This document shows, piece after piece, positions 17,047 through 25,711 of a DNA stretch of 64,000 nt; positions within the stretch are counted from its first letter, which is position 1, and each line of letters opens with the position of its first letter. The position numbers and the translations under genes were made by a program. The notes under the pieces are model-generated. The model was not told the DNA's origin and did no database searches. It saw only the letters and a list, made by a program, of their open reading frames with translations. This stretch comes from an uncultured Ruegeria sp. (GTDB taxonomy: Bacteria > Pseudomonadota > Alphaproteobacteria > Rhodobacterales > Rhodobacteraceae). The DNA is taken from positions 24,175-88,174 of the forward strand of contig NZ_CANMFF010000019.1 of the NCBI RefSeq assembly GCF_947497005.1, given 5' to 3'.

Positions 17047-19078
17047 CTGCCGCATGCTGATTTTCGCCCGACACGAAGTGGCGCCGGAAATCATTGGCGA
17101 ACATCGTTCGGGTAAACCGGCCGAGCCCCGAGGCATGTTCGCCAAAGGTTTCGATCCGTGACAGCAGGGTGGTTTTCACCCGTTGATCGACCTGGGTCTG
17201 GAATTTGCGGGGCGCGTCGAACTGGTAATCCTGCAGCACGCCTTCATATCCCGAATTCCGCCAGGCCTCGACATCGAAGGACGAGCTCCAGACGGGTTCA
17301 TGTTCCAGGGTTTCCGAGAAGGGCACATGCAACATCACGGCGCTGTAGTAATTGATGATCGTATCGAGCATCGCGTGCGCTTCGTGGTCGTCCTTGTCCA
17401 GAAGGTCGCTGATGGCCCGTTTCAGGAAATCAAGCGCCTCGTCCAGCACGATGAAGCGGCCAATCATCGAGTATTTGCTGAGCAGATTACCCCCCAACTC
17501 ACCGCTGATCAGGTCATCATAATTGTCCTGCGCCCAGGCGACGCAATCGGCGCGGGATTCAAACAGTTCCTGCTGGTTTTCTTCCAGATACCCGGCCACC
17601 GCGTCCCGGAAGGGCTCGGGGGCCTGATCAAGGATCTCCTGCATATGTTTGACGATCAGGAAAGGCCGGATGCCACGGGACCGCGCCAGCCGGAAGGCTT
17701 CTTCGAAATTGTCTTCGTAATAGAAGATCGTCAGCAGCAGGTGGAAAACGCGGGTGTCCAGGTAATCCTGGAACGAGAAATTCTCAGACTGCACCACCAT
17801 TTCCTCGGTTTCGACGACGGTTGGACCGTTATATTGGCCCAGGCATCGGGCAACGACCCGGTGCAGGGTTTTGAACCCGAATTTTTCGCGGCTGTCGGGA
17901 TTGGCCAGCGGTGCGCCGTGCAGCAGCATCAACTGGTGCGCAGCCACCCGGCTGACACCGGTTTCGATCAGCTGATCGACGGCATCCATGAAGGATTCCC
18001 TGGTTTCACCGGGCATGCACAGGATCAGCTCTCCATAGGATTGCATACCCTTTGAATGCAGCTCCTGCTGTACTTCGGCATAGGTATCCAGGCTGATATT
18101 GTCGCGTTTGATATTTTTCAGGACTTCCGGATTCAGAGACTGAACCGACGAGGTCATCGGTAACCGGCCCTTGGCCTTGCGCATCACCTTGATGATCCGG
18201 TCGCCCCGGTTCTTGCCCGTGGTTGTCCGGATGTATTTGGGCCAGTCGTACCGATCCATCAGATGGCCCAGATAATCGGCCACCTCTTCATCCTGCACGT
18301 ACATGCCGAAATTGTCGTCAGCAAAACACAGCGGGCTGGCATGGTTGATGCGGGCCACGATGTAATCCAGATCGGCCTTGGTGCGTTCGAACGAGTGGCG
18401 GAACACTTTCGAGTTCGATTTCACTGCCGAATTGCAGAAGGCACAGGTGAACGGGCAGCCCCGCGCCAGCTGCATCAGTGCAAACAGGCCGGTGTCAAAG
18501 AACTTGTCCATCAGCCCGGCCAGATAGGGCGAGGGGATCTCGTCCAGATCGCGGATACGGGGCGGTTCGTCCCCACGCAGGATCTCTCCGGTTTTGGGGT
18601 GGACGTAAAGCGCACCCTCGACCGCTTCTTCCCACATGCCTTCGCGGCGGGCGCCGACATCAATGAAGCGCTGTAGCGTGCTCAGAAAAGCGCGCTCGCC
18701 CTCATAGGTGGGGCCGCGTACATGCATGTCGATCTGCGGCATGGTCCGGATCCAGCTGTCCTGTTCGTCTTCGGTCAGTGGAAAGTTGGGGCCACCCATC
18801 AGGGTCAGGCTGTCGGGGTTAACTGCCTTGGCATAGTCAGCAAAAGACAGGGCCAGATGGTGGTTCCAGGAATAGCTGGAAAAGCCGATCACATCCGGGG
18901 CGGCCGTGTCGATGGCCGTCTTGAGCTCTTTCGGATCACGAAAGATCGCGACTTCGATCGGTGTGGGGCTTTTTGCATGGGCCTGGGCATAGGTCGCAAG
19001 ATTTCCAACGCCCAATGGGTAAGTGTCCGACGTGGCGGTAACAAGGTTATGTCCAAGATCAGCAAGATAAAGACGCAT
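17042..19078 (-). CDS. B12-binding-domain radical SAM protein of unknown substrate
   Basis: 678 aa. Residues 1-150 resemble a cobalamin-binding Rossmann domain (PDVIGFSSYSWN, LTLMGGPNFP), but the DxHxxG base-off motif is not evident (DLGHNL instead). The radical SAM [4Fe-4S] motif is C208-P-F-T-C212-A-F-C215, with a TIM-barrel region to about residue 450 and a C-terminal ~220-residue extension of unknown type. AAGGA is 9 bases before ATG 19078. Members of this class methylate, rearrange or dehydrogenate unactivated carbons. It stands alone in transcription but between sugar genes, so glycan or lipid-carrier modification is plausible. Confidence 0.85.
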   Translation of the reverse strand: MRLYLADLGHNLVTATSDTYPLGVGNLATYAQAHAKSPTPIEVAIFRDPKELKTAIDTAAPDVIGFSSYSWNHHLALSFADYAKAVNPDSLTLMGGPNFPLTEDEQDSWIRTMPQIDMHVRGPTYEGERAFLSTLQRFIDVGARREGMWEEAVEGALYVHPKTGEILRGDEPPRIRDLDEIPSPYLAGLMDKFFDTGLFALMQLARGCPFTCAFCNSAVKSNSKVFRHSFERTKADLDYIVARINHASPLCFADDNFGMYVQDEEVADYLGHLMDRYDWPKYIRTTTGKNRGDRIIKVMRKAKGRLPMTSSVQSLNPEVLKNIKRDNISLDTYAEVQQELHSKGMQSYGELILCMPGETRESFMDAVDQLIETGVSRVAAHQLMLLHGAPLANPDSREKFGFKTLHRVVARCLGQYNGPTVVETEEMVVQSENFSFQDYLDTRVFHLLLTIFYYEDNFEEAFRLARSRGIRPFLIVKHMQEILDQAPEPFRDAVAGYLEENQQELFESRADCVAWAQDNYDDLISGELGGNLLSKYSMIGRFIVLDEALDFLKRAISDLLDKDDHEAHAMLDTIINYYSAVMLHVPFSETLEHEPVWSSSFDVEAWRNSGYEGVLQDYQFDAPRKFQTQVDQRVKTTLLSRIETFGEHASGLGRFTRTMFANDFRRHFVSGENQHAAE

Positions 19079-19194
19079 TGACGATTATCCTTCCAGCACT
19101 GGTACCAAATACATTTAACGGTCCATATTCCATTATATCAGATGGACCGGTTGCGGATCGAAATTGTTTTAGTCTGTCGTTTTGAGGCATTATA

Positions 19195-19596
19195 TCAGAC
19201 CTCCGACTGCCACGGGAAGCGATCGGTCAGCGCCCGGGAAACAAGGATGAAGGCCAGAACGGCAGCAGGTAGAACCAGCAGACCTTGTGCAACGATCGGA
19301 TGCAGCCCTGCGATCAGAAGAGCTTCGAGCGAAAAGGCGTTGAAACCGTAAACCATGACATAGGCCAGCAGGTAGAAGGGCAATTTCCTGAACCCTTTGG
19401 TGTCGAACACAATCCGGGCGTGGGTCATGAAATTCCACGCCACGCCGATGACGAACGAGATCGCAAGAGCCGCCTGTGCCGGCAATCCCGACAGGCTCAG
19501 AACAGAAAAAACCGCATACCCAAAGGCCGTATTCACAATACCGACCAGAGCAAAAAGCATGAAGGATTGCTTGCGTAGAAAAGATGAAGATTTCAT
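19195..19596 (-). CDS. GtrA-family membrane protein
   Basis: 133 aa starting at ATG 19596, which overlaps the upstream SDR stop (ATGA) and has AAGGAGGAGG just before it. The frame is open to 19623 but those codons belong to the upstream gene. Four hydrophobic helices and FALVGIVNTAFGYAVF plus NFMTHARIVF match GtrA proteins, which translocate undecaprenyl-phosphate-linked sugars across the inner membrane. It is the last gene of the RfbF operon. Together with the GtrB-like gene at 13983 and the GT-C-like gene at 14990 it could form a three-part Gtr glycosylation system. Confidence 0.88.
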   Translation of the reverse strand: MKSSSFLRKQSFMLFALVGIVNTAFGYAVFSVLSLSGLPAQAALAISFVIGVAWNFMTHARIVFDTKGFRKLPFYLLAYVMVYGFNAFSLEALLIAGLHPIVAQGLLVLPAAVLAFILVSRALTDRFPWQSEV

Positions 19597-20471
19597 ACGG
19601 CCTCCTCCTTTAACCGAAGACACCGGGCGACTCCGGACGGAATGTCATATTGTGGCATAAAACCGGTCTTGTCCCGCAACCGGGTCACGTCCGCTGCCAG
19701 CCGGGGCGGGTCATCGGGGGCGCGGGCGATGGCCCCCAGCCGGATCAGATCGGGGTGGTGCATCTGGTTTGCGACCTCTTCAATCAAATCCCGCACCGGG
19801 ATTGCGACACCGCTGGCAACATTGACCGGACCGGTCAGATCGCTTTCCAGCACGCGCAACAAGGCACGGGCCAGATCATCGACATGCAGGAAATCCCGTT
19901 CCTGCCGCCCATCGGTACAATCAACCGGTCGTCCTGCCCCGAGGTTTGAAATCAGATCGCCAAACAGTCGGCCCTGCGGCTCATCCGGCCCGTAGACAAA
20001 AAAGATGCGCGCCCATGCCAAGGACAGGCCAAGCGTCTGCTGGCCCGCGCACAGTGCCAGACCGGCCCCGGCCTTGGCCGCCCCATAAAGGGTGCGGGGG
20101 CGCAGGGGGCTGGTTTCGGCCAGGTCCGGCACAGACCAATCATATTCGGCACAGCTTCCGGCGCAGACTGCGCGCTGGCCGCCTGTGCGCGCGAATTCCC
20201 GCACCAGATGCAGCGTGGCGGCCATCCAGTCCAGATTGGCCGGGGAAGCCCAGCGGTCGCGCGGCCCGTCATGCCAGGCCAGATGAACCAGATGGCTGGC
20301 GCGGGCTGTTTCAAGGGCTGTCGTGGTGGCGCTGGGGTCCAGCAGATCGCAGGTGATGTCGTTTGCCGGGTCGCGACCCAGCGTCACCACCTCATGGCCC
20401 GCCTCTGTCAGAGCCGGGACTGTCGCGCGCCCGATCAATCCGGTTGCGCCGGTCAGCAGAACCTGTGCCAT
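19593..20471 (-). CDS. NAD-dependent epimerase/dehydratase (extended SDR)
   Basis: 292 aa. VLLTGATGLIGRA at residues 4-16 binds the dinucleotide, and RTLYGAAK holds the Y-x-x-x-K catalytic pair. ATG 20471 shares its last base with the C-methyltransferase stop region, so the genes are coupled. Third-position context and gene order (cytidylyltransferase, SDR, C-methyltransferase, SDR) suggest it reduces or epimerises a 4-keto CDP-sugar after C-methylation. The exact reaction is not shown by the sequence. Confidence 0.85.
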   Translation of the reverse strand: MAQVLLTGATGLIGRATVPALTEAGHEVVTLGRDPANDITCDLLDPSATTTALETARASHLVHLAWHDGPRDRWASPANLDWMAATLHLVREFARTGGQRAVCAGSCAEYDWSVPDLAETSPLRPRTLYGAAKAGAGLALCAGQQTLGLSLAWARIFFVYGPDEPQGRLFGDLISNLGAGRPVDCTDGRQERDFLHVDDLARALLRVLESDLTGPVNVASGVAIPVRDLIEEVANQMHHPDLIRLGAIARAPDDPPRLAADVTRLRDKTGFMPQYDIPSGVARCLRLKEEAV

Positions 20472-21703
20472 CAGCTGATCCTGACCTCCGGCACGGCGGT
20501 TACGAACCGGGTACCGTGCGCCTTCAGGTCGGACAGTTGATCCGTGACCTCATCCCGGATGTTCCAGGGCAGGATCAGCACGTAATCGGGCGGGGCCTCG
20601 CGCAGGGCTTCGACCCCATGCACAGGGATATGGCTGCCAGGCAGCAGCGTGTTCTGCTTGGCCGGGTTGCGGTCAACACAGTAGGAAATCAGATCGGGGC
20701 CGATCCCGGCATAGTTCAGCAGCGTGTTGCCCTTGGCAGCCGCCCCATAAGCGGCAACCGTGTCGCCCCGGGCCTTTGTCGCACGCAGGAAGGCGAGCAA
20801 CCCGTCGCGCAGCGCTTCGACCTGCGTGGTGAAATTCATGTAGCCTTCTGGCTGGTCGAACCGGGCTGCCGCCTCATCGGCGCGGACCTTGGCCAGACCG
20901 GGCCCTTCGGGGTGGCTGGCATCCTCAAGGCAGGCGAACACCCGCAGCGAACCGCCATGGGTGGGCAGTTCTTCGACGTCGAAGACGCGCAGGCCCGCTT
21001 TGGCAAAGACCTTCTCGACCGCCAGCAGCGACAGATAGGAATAATGTTCGTGATAGATCGTGTCGAACTGCACTTCGTTGATCAGGTTCAGAAGGTGCGG
21101 GAATTCGACCGTATAGACCGCATCACCCGTCAGCAGGGTGGCGATTCCGGTGACGAAATCGTTGATATCGGGCACATGTGCCAGCACATTGGCCGATGCG
21201 ATCAGGGACGGAGGTTTCTCGGTCTCGGCCACCTTCCGGGCCAGTGCCTCGCCAAAGTAATCGACCAGCGTGCGCACGCCTTTTTCTTCGGCCGCTGCCG
21301 CCACGCTGCCCGAAGGCTCGATCCCCAGAACCGGGATGCCTTTCTCGACGAAATACTGCAGCAGATATCCGTCATTCGAGGCGATCTCGATCACCAGATC
21401 ATCTGGTCCCAGATCAAGCCGGTCGACCATCTTTTCGACATAGGCCTTGGCATGGGCCAGCCAGCTGTCCGAATAGCTGGAGAAATAGGCGTAATCGGCA
21501 TTGAAAATCTCGTCCGCCGGTACCGCATCTTCGACCTGCACCAGATAGCAGTCGTTGCAGACCCAGGCATGCAGCGGATATCGCGGACAGGCCGTGCCCG
21601 CGCGCTCGGGCGGGACATAGGAATTGGCTAGCGGTGAAAGCCCCAGATCGACCAGCGTCTGGGTCAGGGCTGCGCCACAGCTCCGGCAAGCGGGGTGTGT
21701 CAT
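20471..21703 (-). CDS. Sugar C-methyltransferase (TylC3/NDP-hexose 3-C-methyltransferase type)
   Basis: 410 aa in the family's three-part layout. A zinc-type N-terminal domain has C6-x2-C9 and C49-x2-C52. The SAM-binding core follows with VIEIASNDGYLL near residues 104-115 and HEHYSYLSL. The C-terminal Rossmann-like domain has AAYGAAAKGNTLLNY. Known relatives add a methyl group to C3 of a 4-keto-deoxy NDP-hexose to make branched sugars. It overlaps both neighbours (ATGA at 21700-21703). A C-branched sugar in the polymer is therefore likely, though the substrate is inferred. Confidence 0.87.
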   Translation of the reverse strand: MTHPACRSCGAALTQTLVDLGLSPLANSYVPPERAGTACPRYPLHAWVCNDCYLVQVEDAVPADEIFNADYAYFSSYSDSWLAHAKAYVEKMVDRLDLGPDDLVIEIASNDGYLLQYFVEKGIPVLGIEPSGSVAAAAEEKGVRTLVDYFGEALARKVAETEKPPSLIASANVLAHVPDINDFVTGIATLLTGDAVYTVEFPHLLNLINEVQFDTIYHEHYSYLSLLAVEKVFAKAGLRVFDVEELPTHGGSLRVFACLEDASHPEGPGLAKVRADEAAARFDQPEGYMNFTTQVEALRDGLLAFLRATKARGDTVAAYGAAAKGNTLLNYAGIGPDLISYCVDRNPAKQNTLLPGSHIPVHGVEALREAPPDYVLILPWNIRDEVTDQLSDLKAHGTRFVTAVPEVRIS

Positions 21704-22770
21704 TGCGGCATCCTCCAGCGCAGATCCTCGCTCAGCGTGCCAGTGCGGATATGCTCTTCGAGCGCTTTCAACCGCATCAGCGGGGATGACCTGAAATCGG
21801 CGTCGCCAAAGTTGATATCGTTCAGCAATTGCAACAGATCCCGGATGGTGCCTTCAAGCGTCTGAACCGGCTGATGTTCGGGTGCCAGTTGTTTGTAGAG
21901 CGAAAAGTCGACCTTGTACGACCGGTTGTCGGGTGAGGCATCGGGATTGATCGAATAGCTGGCCCCGGGGACCGCTTCGGCCACGGCCTGCGCCAGATCG
22001 CGGATCTGGTAATTCCACACATCCGACCCGGCATTTACCGCCAGCCACTGGCCCCCGGCATCCTCGGTCCGGGTGATCGCCCAGTCGATGGCCCGCGCCA
22101 TGTCGCGGACATCGATCAGTGGCCGCCACGGGCTGCCATCGCTGAGCACGGTGATCTTGCCTGCGGTGGTGGCGCAGGCGGCAAAGTCGTTCAGCACCAG
22201 GTCCAGCCGCAGCCGGGGCGACGGCCCGCAGGCGGTGGCAAAACGCAACGCGGTGCGCAGCATCCCGGGCGTATCCATGGCCTCAAGCGCGCGCTCGGTC
22301 CCGATTTTGCTGCGGGCATAAGCGGTCAGCGGGTTCAGGGGCGCATCCTCGGATCGCGCATCGCCTTCGGCGAAGCCATAGACCGAGCAGCTGGAGGCAA
22401 ACACAAAGCGTGATACTCCGGCTTCGGCGGCCAGATGTGCCGCCTGGACGATGGCGACCTGATTGATCTCGGTGGTGACGGTTTCGAACCGCGCGCCCAT
22501 CGGATCGTTCGAGATGGCGGCCAACGCAACAACCGCATCGGCCCCCTGAAACAGCGAGGCGTCAATGTCACGAATATCCGCGATGATCTGCTGGTTCAGA
22601 ACCCGTTCGGGCCACGCATCATGTGTGGTCAGCCGGTCCGAGAAAAATCCGGGGTCAAGGCCGATCAGATTGGCGTTGGGGTAAGATTTCCGCAAGGCCG
22701 CCGCCACGACCGGGCCAATATAGCCCAGATTGCCAAGCAGGATAATTTTCGGAGCCGAACCCAGCGTCAT
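21700..22770 (-). CDS. NAD-dependent nucleotide-sugar epimerase/dehydratase (extended SDR)
   Basis: 356 aa from ATG 22770, which overlaps the cytidylyltransferase stop (ATGA). The frame extends five codons further, inside the previous gene. ILLGNLGYIGPVV gives GxxGxxG, FASSCSVYG is the Ser-containing strand, and LTAYARSK is the Y-x-x-x-K site. It does not begin with the T-G-x-x-G-F-K-G signature of CDP-glucose 4,6-dehydratases, so it is not a clear RfbG. It acts after RfbF on a CDP-sugar, by context. Whether it dehydrates or epimerises is open. Confidence 0.85.
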   Translation of the reverse strand: MTLGSAPKIILLGNLGYIGPVVAAALRKSYPNANLIGLDPGFFSDRLTTHDAWPERVLNQQIIADIRDIDASLFQGADAVVALAAISNDPMGARFETVTTEINQVAIVQAAHLAAEAGVSRFVFASSCSVYGFAEGDARSEDAPLNPLTAYARSKIGTERALEAMDTPGMLRTALRFATACGPSPRLRLDLVLNDFAACATTAGKITVLSDGSPWRPLIDVRDMARAIDWAITRTEDAGGQWLAVNAGSDVWNYQIRDLAQAVAEAVPGASYSINPDASPDNRSYKVDFSLYKQLAPEHQPVQTLEGTIRDLLQLLNDINFGDADFRSSPLMRLKALEEHIRTGTLSEDLRWRMPQ

Positions 22771-23543
22771 TCCCAGACCTTCCATGGAGCATTGCCTTCC
22801 TGCCAGCGCGCTTCAAGCTGCCGCCGGTCGCGGAGCGTATCCATCGGCTGCCAGAAGCCTTTATGGCGGAACGCCATCAGATCGCCGTCTGCGGCCAGGG
22901 TTTCAAGCGGGGCGCGTTCCCAGATCGCGCCGTCCTCGTCCAGCAGTTCAGCAACCGAAGGATGCAGCACGAAGAACCCGCCATTGATAAAACCACCATC
23001 CCCGCCCGGCTTTTCGGCAAAGCGTTCGATCTGGTCGCCAGCCAGCTCCAGCGCGCCAAAACGCCCCGGCGGTACGACTGCCGTCAGAGTGGCGCGTTTG
23101 CCGTGGCTCTTGTGGAAGGCAACCAGCGAACTGACATCAATATTCCCGACCCCGTCGCCATAGGTCATGCAAAAGGCCTCTTCATCCTTGAGCAGATGCA
23201 TGACACGGCGCAGCCGCCCTCCGGTCTGGCTGTCCTCGCCGGTGTCGACCAGTGTCACGCGCCAGGGTTCCGATTTGCTGTTTGCAATCTCAAGCCCGCC
23301 ATTGGCCAGATCGATCGTGACGTCCGAGCTGTGCAGAAAGAAATTCGCGAAGTATTCCTTGATCACGTAGCCCTTGTAGCCGAGGCAGACGATGAAATCC
23401 GTGATGCCGTGGGTCGCGTAGATTTTCATGATATGCCAGATGATCGGTTTGCCGCCGATCTCGACCATGGGCTTTGGAATCTTGACGGTTTCTTCGCTGA
23501 GCCGGGTTCCTAAGCCACCGGCCAGAATAACGCATTTCATCAA
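22767..23543 (-). CDS. rfbF: Glucose-1-phosphate cytidylyltransferase
   Basis: 258 aa, the usual length for RfbF. The N-terminal VILAGGLGTRLSEET with IPKPMVEIGGKPI is the nucleotidyltransferase signature, and the longer insert GLEIANSKSEPWRVTLVDTG and TYGDGVGN are characteristic of the CTP-using branch. It makes CDP-glucose from glucose-1-phosphate and CTP, the entry step to CDP-dideoxy and branched sugars. It is the first gene of the five-gene minus operon. No RfbG or RfbH homologue is visible in the window. Confidence 0.93.
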   Translation of the reverse strand: MMKCVILAGGLGTRLSEETVKIPKPMVEIGGKPIIWHIMKIYATHGITDFIVCLGYKGYVIKEYFANFFLHSSDVTIDLANGGLEIANSKSEPWRVTLVDTGEDSQTGGRLRRVMHLLKDEEAFCMTYGDGVGNIDVSSLVAFHKSHGKRATLTAVVPPGRFGALELAGDQIERFAEKPGGDGGFINGGFFVLHPSVAELLDEDGAIWERAPLETLAADGDLMAFRHKGFWQPMDTLRDRRQLEARWQEGNAPWKVWE

Positions 23544-23889
23544 ATTGCTCCCTCGTTAACAACGAGACTGGCTACCAATTCACTCGTTTTAACCCAGACC
23601 CGATATATCTGAGCTTTTCTAAACATTCGCATGCATTAGGACGGCAGCACTGCCATCGTGTCAAGATTCACAGGACGACGAGTCATGAGGCGCTGAATTT
23701 CCTGATGCTCTGGCGCTCAACCATGCACAATGCGAGAAAAGTCACAGCATTGTTGATGCGCCCTTTCGGCCCGCCAATACAGTGAAGGACATCACAGAGG
23801 CAGCGTAAAAAAACGGTCATGCTTCAAGTGAAGCCCGTCGTATCAGAGATGTGCGGGTCTGAAGTATGTTTTATTTCCGGGGAGGTATT

Positions 23890-23918
23890 TTGACAGGGCT
23901 GTGCTGGTCAGAAATCAT
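23890..23918 (+). promoter_or_regulatory. Candidate sigma-70 promoter of the UGM-like gene
   Basis: A perfect TTGACA (23890-23895) is followed by a 17-base spacer and AATCAT (23913-23918, four of six matches to TATAAT). Transcription from about 23925 would give a leader of 230-275 bases before the gene at 24154/24199. Confidence 0.42.
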
Positions 23919-23977
23919 CGTTATGATTCAGGGTATTGAGGAAAGCGTAAACTGTTTTCGGCCGTGTGTAAGACCAA

Positions 23978-23999
23978 CGGTTCCGCAAAGTCGGAACCG
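23978..23999 (+). promoter_or_regulatory. 8-bp perfect hairpin in the leader of the UGM-like gene
   Basis: CGGTTCCG (23978-23985) and CGGAACCG (23992-23999) pair perfectly around a 6-base loop. No T-run follows. It could be an operator for a dimeric regulator or an RNA structure in the long leader. Confidence 0.35.
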
Positions 24000-24198
24000 G
24001 CTTTCGGGACAGGCGATCCGGTTCGGGTCTGTCATCAATTTGCACAAAGAGGCGCGGGTGCGGTTCGTCAAACCGGATGGCTGGTTCTTCTGCGCAGAGG
24101 GAATGGACCTCAAAGCGCAGAAGCCCTGTTTCAGGAAGTGACAGGATTTTGTTGTGAATCCCAGAGAACCTCTTGTAGCCTTAGGTCAGTGTTTTGGT

Positions 24199-25698
24199 AT
24201 GGGTGTTAGTCATTTGAAAAAAGATATTGTTCCCGTTGTCGTCATTGGTGGTGGCCCCGCAGGGCTGACAGCAGCCTATGAACTTCAGAAACTGAGCGAT
24301 ACACATGTTCCCCGGGTCTTTGAGGCCTCGGACATGGTTGGTGGCATCTCGCGTACCGAAACGCATAAGGGCTACCGCTTTGACATTGGCGGCCACCGGT
24401 TTTTTACCAAGGTGCGCGAAGTCGAGGATATGTGGCACGAGGTGATGGGGGATGATTTCATCACCGTACAACGTCTGAGCCGCATCTTCTATCGCAACAA
24501 GTTCTACGATTACCCGCTGCGTATCTTCAACGCTCTTGGCAATATTGGCCCTTACGAGACGTATAAGATTGTCGGCAGCTTCATCAAATGGAAGCTGCGG
24601 CCGAAGCCGCAGGAAGACACGTTCGAAGAATGGGTAATCAACCGTTTCGGCGGACGGCTCTACATGCATTTCTTCCACAGCTATACAAAGAAGGTCTGGG
24701 GTATTCCGCCGTCGGAAATCCGCGCCGACTGGGCCGCGCAGCGGATCAAGAACCTGTCCTTGCCCAAGGCGGTCTGGAACGCGATTTCCGGGGCCAATGA
24801 CACGGCCAGCCTGATCGAGGAATTCCAATATCCCCGTCTGGGGCCCGGTATGATGTGGGAAAAGACCCGCGATCTGATCGGGGAAAAGGGCGGTTCGGTC
24901 GAAACCCATTCCGAAGTGATCCAGGTGAACCGCGATGGCAATCGCGTCACCTCGATCGATGTGCGCCACTGGACCGAGGATGGCGAAAAGCACACCGAGC
25001 GGGTGGAGGGCGCAGAGTTCATCAACTCGATGGCGGTGCGCGATCTGATCCACGCTTTTGATCCGCCGCCGCCGCCCGAAGTTGTCGAGGCGGCAGACCG
25101 TCTGCGGTATCGTGACTTCCTGATCGTGACCCTGATCCTGGATCACGCAGACCCGTTCCCGGACAACTGGATTTACATCCACAGCCCGCAGGTGAAGGTT
25201 GGCCGTATCCAGAATTTCCGGGCTTGGTCCGCAGAAATGCTGCCCGATCAGAACACCGCCTCGATCGGGATGGAGTATTTCTGCCAGAAGGGTGACGGGT
25301 TGTGGTCGTCAAGCGACGAAGACCTCAGGCATCTTGCCAGTGAAGAGCTTGAAAAGCTTGGTCTGGCCAAGGCCAGCGATGTCATCGATCACGCAGTTAT
25401 CCGGCAGCCCAAGGCTTATCCGGTCTATGACAGCGAATACAAGGACGCCCTGGACACGGTCAGCGACTGGCTGAAGACGTTGGAAAACTTCCAGACTGTG
25501 GGTCGCAATGGTTTGCACCGCTACAACAACCAAGATCATTCAATGCTGTCGGCGATGTACGCGGCGCGCAATATCCTGGGCGAAAATCATGACGTCTGGG
25601 ATGTCAATGTTGAGCGCTCTTATCACGAAGAGTTTGAATCCAAGCCCAAGAAGAAGGCTGCCCCGCAAACAGCCGTCCGCAAAAGCACGGCTCTCTGA
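24199..25698 (+). CDS. UDP-galactopyranose-mutase-like FAD-dependent oxidoreductase
   Basis: 499 aa from ATG 24199; GTG 24154 (514 aa, AGGA 7 bases upstream) is an alternative. VVVIGGGPAGLTAAYEL starts near residue 13, followed by E-A-S-D-M-V-G-G-I-S-R-T and D-I-G-G-H-R-F-F, the FAD-binding and substrate-side motifs of the UGM/amine-oxidase-like group. Later IPPSEIRADWAAQRIK and NGLHRYNNQDHSM match the C-terminal cap. It is related to the gene at 4725-6164, so the locus carries two paralogues. The lysine-rich tail is probably disordered. It is convergent with the amidotransferase. Confidence 0.83.
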   Translation: MGVSHLKKDIVPVVVIGGGPAGLTAAYELQKLSDTHVPRVFEASDMVGGISRTETHKGYRFDIGGHRFFTKVREVEDMWHEVMGDDFITVQRLSRIFYRNKFYDYPLRIFNALGNIGPYETYKIVGSFIKWKLRPKPQEDTFEEWVINRFGGRLYMHFFHSYTKKVWGIPPSEIRADWAAQRIKNLSLPKAVWNAISGANDTASLIEEFQYPRLGPGMMWEKTRDLIGEKGGSVETHSEVIQVNRDGNRVTSIDVRHWTEDGEKHTERVEGAEFINSMAVRDLIHAFDPPPPPEVVEAADRLRYRDFLIVTLILDHADPFPDNWIYIHSPQVKVGRIQNFRAWSAEMLPDQNTASIGMEYFCQKGDGLWSSSDEDLRHLASEELEKLGLAKASDVIDHAVIRQPKAYPVYDSEYKDALDTVSDWLKTLENFQTVGRNGLHRYNNQDHSMLSAMYAARNILGENHDVWDVNVERSYHEEFESKPKKKAAPQTAVRKSTAL

Positions 25699-25711
25699 GG
25701 AGGGGCGGCCT

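Larger units (their letters stand above)
23544..24198. other. Divergent intergenic region with a structured leader
   Basis: About 650 bases separate the rfbF start from the UGM-like gene. I find no convincing gene. It holds one good promoter candidate (23890-23918) and a strong hairpin (23978-23999). Short open frames here lack ribosome sites and recognisable protein character. Confidence 0.6.

Noticed and set aside
20363-21631. 422-codon open frame on the plus strand
   Set aside because: It is the antisense shadow of the C-methyltransferase and SDR genes, a common effect in GC-rich DNA.
23866-24141. 91-codon open frame in the gap before the second UGM-like gene
   Set aside because: It has no ribosome site, lies across the promoter and hairpin, and its sequence shows no family or secondary-structure pattern.
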